Positions 61,706-64,000 of a stretch of DNA of 64,000 bases are shown piece after piece (position 1 is the first letter of the stretch; every line of letters begins with the position of its first letter). This DNA comes from Rhodospirillaceae bacterium (GTDB taxonomy: Bacteria > Pseudomonadota > Alphaproteobacteria > Dongiales > Dongiaceae): the NCBI GenBank assembly GCA_008012315.1, contig SSEL01000006.1, positions 124,001 through 188,000 on the forward strand. Direction: 5' to 3'. The position numbers and the translations under genes were made by a program. The notes beneath the pieces are model-generated. The model was not told the DNA's origin and ran no database searches. It saw nothing but the letters and a program-made list of their open reading frames with translations.

Positions 61706-63334
61706 ATGATTTTCGGCGCACTACCATTGGAGCAATGCCAGGGAGCCATCCTTGCCCATGCGGTCAGGGCCGGCGACCAGCTGTTCAGAAAAGGCCGCTA
61801 CCTCAATAGCGACGACCTCGCAGCATTGGCGGCACATGGCCATCACCAGATCGTTGTCGCGCGCCTGGAGCCCGGCGACGTCGGCGAAGATCAGGCGGCA
61901 GCGAATCTGGCGAAGGCGGTGGCCGGCGCCCATATCCGCATCGATCCGCCCTTCACCGGCCGGGCCAATCTGTTTGCCGAGACGAGCGGGCTGCTTTGCC
62001 TCGACGAAGACCTGATCGATGCGATCAATGAGATCGACGAAGCCATGACCTTGGCGACGCTGGCCAATCATCAGCCGGTCATGGCCGGACAGATGGTGGC
62101 GACGGTGAAAATCATCCCCTTCGCCGTTCCCGACAGCCTGTTGCAGAAGACCTGCGCCGTCGCCCGACGCGGCACCGCCAGCGTCCAGGTGGCGCCGTTC
62201 AGGTCACACCGCATCGCCCTCATCCAGACGGTCCTGCCGACCTTGAAAGAGAGTGTCCTGGAGAAGACACGCGATATCACGGCGCGGCGTATCGCCGAAC
62301 TTGGCAGCACATTGATCAGCGAGAAGCGTTGCGCACACCAGACCGAGCCGCTGCGATCCGCCATCGATGACAGCCTGAAGGAGCAGGCAGACCTCCTGCT
62401 GATACTCGGCGCAAGCGCGATCACCGACCGCCTCGATGTCATTCCCGCCGCCGTGACGGCCCTGGGCGGCCATGTCGAGCAATTCGGCATGCCCGTCGAT
62501 CCCGGCAATCTGTTGCTGCTGGCGAAGCTTGGCGACACGCCCGTCATCGGCCTGCCGGGATGCGCCCGGTCGCCTAAACGCAACGGCGTCGATTGGGTCC
62601 TGCAGCGACTGGTCGCCGACCTCCCCGTCACCGCACGGGATATCCGCCGCATGGGTGTCGGCGGTCTGCTTGGGGAAATTCCCAGCCGCCCGCAGCCGCG
62701 CCTCGGCGACAAACCACAGAATCGCCGGGACAGTGGCCGGCACATAGCCGCGGTCATTCTCGCCGCCGGCCAGTCCCGGCGCATGGGCCAGAACAAACTC
62801 CTGCTCGACCTTAATGGCAAGCCCTTGCTCTGCCATGTCATCGATCAGGCGCTGGCATTGGAGTTTTCGGAAATCGTCGTGGTTGCCGGCCATCAGGTTG
62901 ACGATATCCGTGCCGCGATCGGCGACCGTCCGGTGCGGATTGTCCTGGCGCCGGACTATGCCGACGGCATGAGCGCATCGCTCAAGGCCGGCATTGACAA
63001 TCTGAAGCCAGAGACCGATGCGGCGATGATCCTGCTCGGCGACATGCCGCAGGTGAGCGCCCCGCTCCTGCGCCGCATGATCGCCGCCTATAATCCGGTT
63101 GAAGGCCGTACCATCGTCCTGCCGGTACATGAGGGCAAACGTGGCAACCCGGTTCTCTGGGATCGCCGGTTTTTCCCTGAGATGCGGCAACTGGCCGGCG
63201 ATGTCGGTGCGCGCCATCTGATTGGCGAACATGCGGAACAGGTCGCGGAGATCGCCGTCGATGACCGAGCGATCTTGCGCGATATCGATACGCCGGAAGC
63301 CTATGCGAAATTACAGCAGGATCTGACTGCATGA
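61706..63334 (+). CDS. MoeA-like molybdopterin-binding domain fused to MocA-type nucleotidyltransferase
   Basis: 542 residues. The N-terminal half resembles a molybdopterin-binding (MoaB/MogA-like) domain (TLISEKRCAHQTEPLRSAID, LLLILGASAITDRLDVIPAA, GLPGCARSPKRNGVDWVLQ). From about residue 345 there is an NTP-transferase (AVILAAGQSRRMGQNKLLL, AAMILLGDMPQVSAPLLRRM) like MocA, which makes the cytosine dinucleotide cofactor used by CO-dehydrogenase-type enzymes. The fusion fits the neighbouring Cox/XdhC genes. Its stop overlaps the next ATG by four bases. Confidence 0.9.
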   Translation: MIFGALPLEQCQGAILAHAVRAGDQLFRKGRYLNSDDLAALAAHGHHQIVVARLEPGDVGEDQAAANLAKAVAGAHIRIDPPFTGRANLFAETSGLLCLDEDLIDAINEIDEAMTLATLANHQPVMAGQMVATVKIIPFAVPDSLLQKTCAVARRGTASVQVAPFRSHRIALIQTVLPTLKESVLEKTRDITARRIAELGSTLISEKRCAHQTEPLRSAIDDSLKEQADLLLILGASAITDRLDVIPAAVTALGGHVEQFGMPVDPGNLLLLAKLGDTPVIGLPGCARSPKRNGVDWVLQRLVADLPVTARDIRRMGVGGLLGEIPSRPQPRLGDKPQNRRDSGRHIAAVILAAGQSRRMGQNKLLLDLNGKPLLCHVIDQALALEFSEIVVVAGHQVDDIRAAIGDRPVRIVLAPDYADGMSASLKAGIDNLKPETDAAMILLGDMPQVSAPLLRRMIAAYNPVEGRTIVLPVHEGKRGNPVLWDRRFFPEMRQLAGDVGARHLIGEHAEQVAEIAVDDRAILRDIDTPEAYAKLQQDLTA

Positions 63335-63750
63335 GTGCGACGCTCTATCACCAGGCCCTGGTGCAACGCGCCAAGGCGGCTGTCGGCAAAGGCAGGCTGG
63401 ATAACGCGACCGCGAGCATCACGCTGGATAACCCACTTTGCGGCGATCGCGTCACCATCGACATTGAAAAATCCGGCGAACAGATCGGCGCGATCGGCCA
63501 TCATGTGCGCGGCTGCATTCTTTGCGAAGCCGCCGCGGCCACGATTGCCGAATATTGCCGCAATCGCGACCTCGGCAGCGCCCGCGCAATCCTGCCGGCG
63601 ATCCGCGCCATGATGCGGGATGGCGATGCCGCGCCGGCCGACTGGGCCTGCCTCGATATCTTCACGCCGGTCCATGCGACGAAAAGCCGGCGCGATTGCG
63701 TTTTATTGCCCTTCGAGGCTTTCGAGAAAGCGCTGGTCGCGGGGTCCTAG
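63331..63750 (+). CDS. NifU-like iron-sulfur scaffold protein
   Basis: 139 residues of the IscU/SufU type with the conserved cysteines in NPLCGDR (Cys37), GCILCEAAAA (Cys62, Cys65) and RRDCVLLPFEAF. It would build or carry iron-sulfur clusters. Being the last gene of the coupled molybdenum-hydroxylase accessory run, it may serve the [2Fe-2S] subunit of that enzyme. Its TAG stop lies in the left arm of a large inverted repeat. Confidence 0.87.
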   Translation: MSATLYHQALVQRAKAAVGKGRLDNATASITLDNPLCGDRVTIDIEKSGEQIGAIGHHVRGCILCEAAAATIAEYCRNRDLGSARAILPAIRAMMRDGDAAPADWACLDIFTPVHATKSRRDCVLLPFEAFEKALVAGS

Positions 63751-63806
63751 AGGCGGATCGTTTTAGACGGAATCGCTTTGCGATCTGTCTAAAACGATCC
63801 GCCTCT
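63749..63806. terminator. 20-bp perfect inverted repeat with inner hairpin, terminator or dispersed palindrome
   Basis: 63749-63768 pairs perfectly with 63787-63806 (20 bp). The 18-base middle contains ATCGC TTT GCGAT, a second small hairpin. The arms hold a T-run and an A-run rather than being followed by one. It starts within the scaffold gene's stop codon and lies 29 bases from the end of the convergent DUF523 gene. It could end both transcripts, or be one copy of a dispersed palindrome. Confidence 0.7.
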
Positions 63807-63834
63807 CATCCATAAGATAGAAGACGATCGCGCT

Positions 63835-64000
63835 CTAATCCGGCTGGCATCGCAGCCAGGATTCGGCCTCAGTCAATTGACTTTCATCGAAGACCAGAAT
63901 GCCGTGGCGGCGAAGCAAAGCTGCGGTGACGCCCTCGCCGGCAATGCGGCGGCCCTGGAAGCTGCCGTCATAGATCTCGCGGCCGCCACAGGACGGGCTG
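63835..64000 (-). CDS. DUF523 family protein (partial, 5' end off the window)
   Basis: The last 54 codons of a minus-strand gene running in from the right edge: SPSCGGREIYDGSFQGRRIA, then GEGVTAALLRRHGILVFDES and a short tail to TAG. SPSCG followed by IYDGSF and GVTAALLRRHGI is the typical C-terminal part of DUF523 (YbbK-like) proteins. Function is unknown. The fragment is too short to say more. Confidence 0.8.
   Translation of the reverse strand, partial: SPSCGGREIYDGSFQGRRIAGEGVTAALLRRHGILVFDESQLTEAESWLRCQPD

Noticed and set aside
1-64000. tRNA, rRNA, CRISPR arrays, insertion sequences, integrases or phage genes
   Set aside because: None was seen when scanning both strands for T-loop sequences, repeats with regular spacers and transposase motifs; a tRNA search program could still find one I missed.

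Overview
The window looks like chromosomal DNA of an alphaproteobacterium, most likely of the Rhodospirillales type. Supporting signs are high GC, tightly packed genes on both strands, a PAS_5-type PAS protein, a cysteine-poor L36 protein, the secreted '[10 protein letters not shown]' protein, glcDEF, and a CoxD/CoxE/XdhC accessory cluster. I saw no rRNA, tRNA, CRISPR array, insertion sequence or prophage. The genus cannot be fixed from the sequence alone.

Layout. 1-3268 (minus) is a periplasmic copper-handling cluster: DUF2946, YcnI, a frameshifted PepSY remnant, PCu(A)C, and a CopC-CopD fusion cut by the left edge. 3545-8417 holds an SLC13/TrkA-C permease, a beta-barrel protein, a lipoprotein cardiolipin synthase and a PepSY-like secreted protein. 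8547-11221 is a zinc uptake operon znuACB behind a Zur-like box. At 11562-11742 (minus) there is a promoter plus a structured leader with two mutually exclusive folds and a sequestered Shine-Dalgarno site in front of a small unknown gene. This riboswitch-like element is the most interesting item in the window. 11813-18284 carries GNAT, AsmA, BON, PAS, an ornithine-carbamoyltransferase-like enzyme with altered substrate loops, a lytic transglycosylase and a small lipoprotein. 18507-26508 carries RidA, MobA and MoaA (molybdenum cofactor), Dabb, a 2OG-Fe(II) oxygenase overlapping AlkB, NAD kinase, N-formylglutamate amidohydrolase and ArgE. 26565-36905 carries an LplT-PlsC-Aas fusion, Bfd with an iron-box-like promoter, a cold-shock protein, a molybdopterin oxidoreductase, a frameshifted DUF2817 peptidase, a hexapeptide-repeat protein and a DUF3302/HlyD pair.

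36912-48582 carries glcFED (glycolate oxidase, minus strand), rpmJ, a methyltransferase lacking a start codon for its natural N-terminus, MATE, a DadA-like oxidase, two convergent PilZ genes, a LuxO-like regulator whose 3' end overlaps a convergent Hpt (LuxU-like) gene, and an SDR. 48730-51582 pairs a class-III aminotransferase with a glutamine-synthetase-like ligase, probably for amine or amino-acid catabolism. 52676-63750 is rich in molybdenum-hydroxylase accessory genes: CoxG, then after a ydbH-ynbE-ydbL operon the tightly coupled run CoxD, CoxE, two XdhC-type genes, a MoeA-like/MocA fusion and a NifU-like scaffold. No coxSLM-type structural genes are present. Together with moaA and mobA this implies active molybdoenzyme maturation. 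A partial DUF523 gene runs off the right edge.
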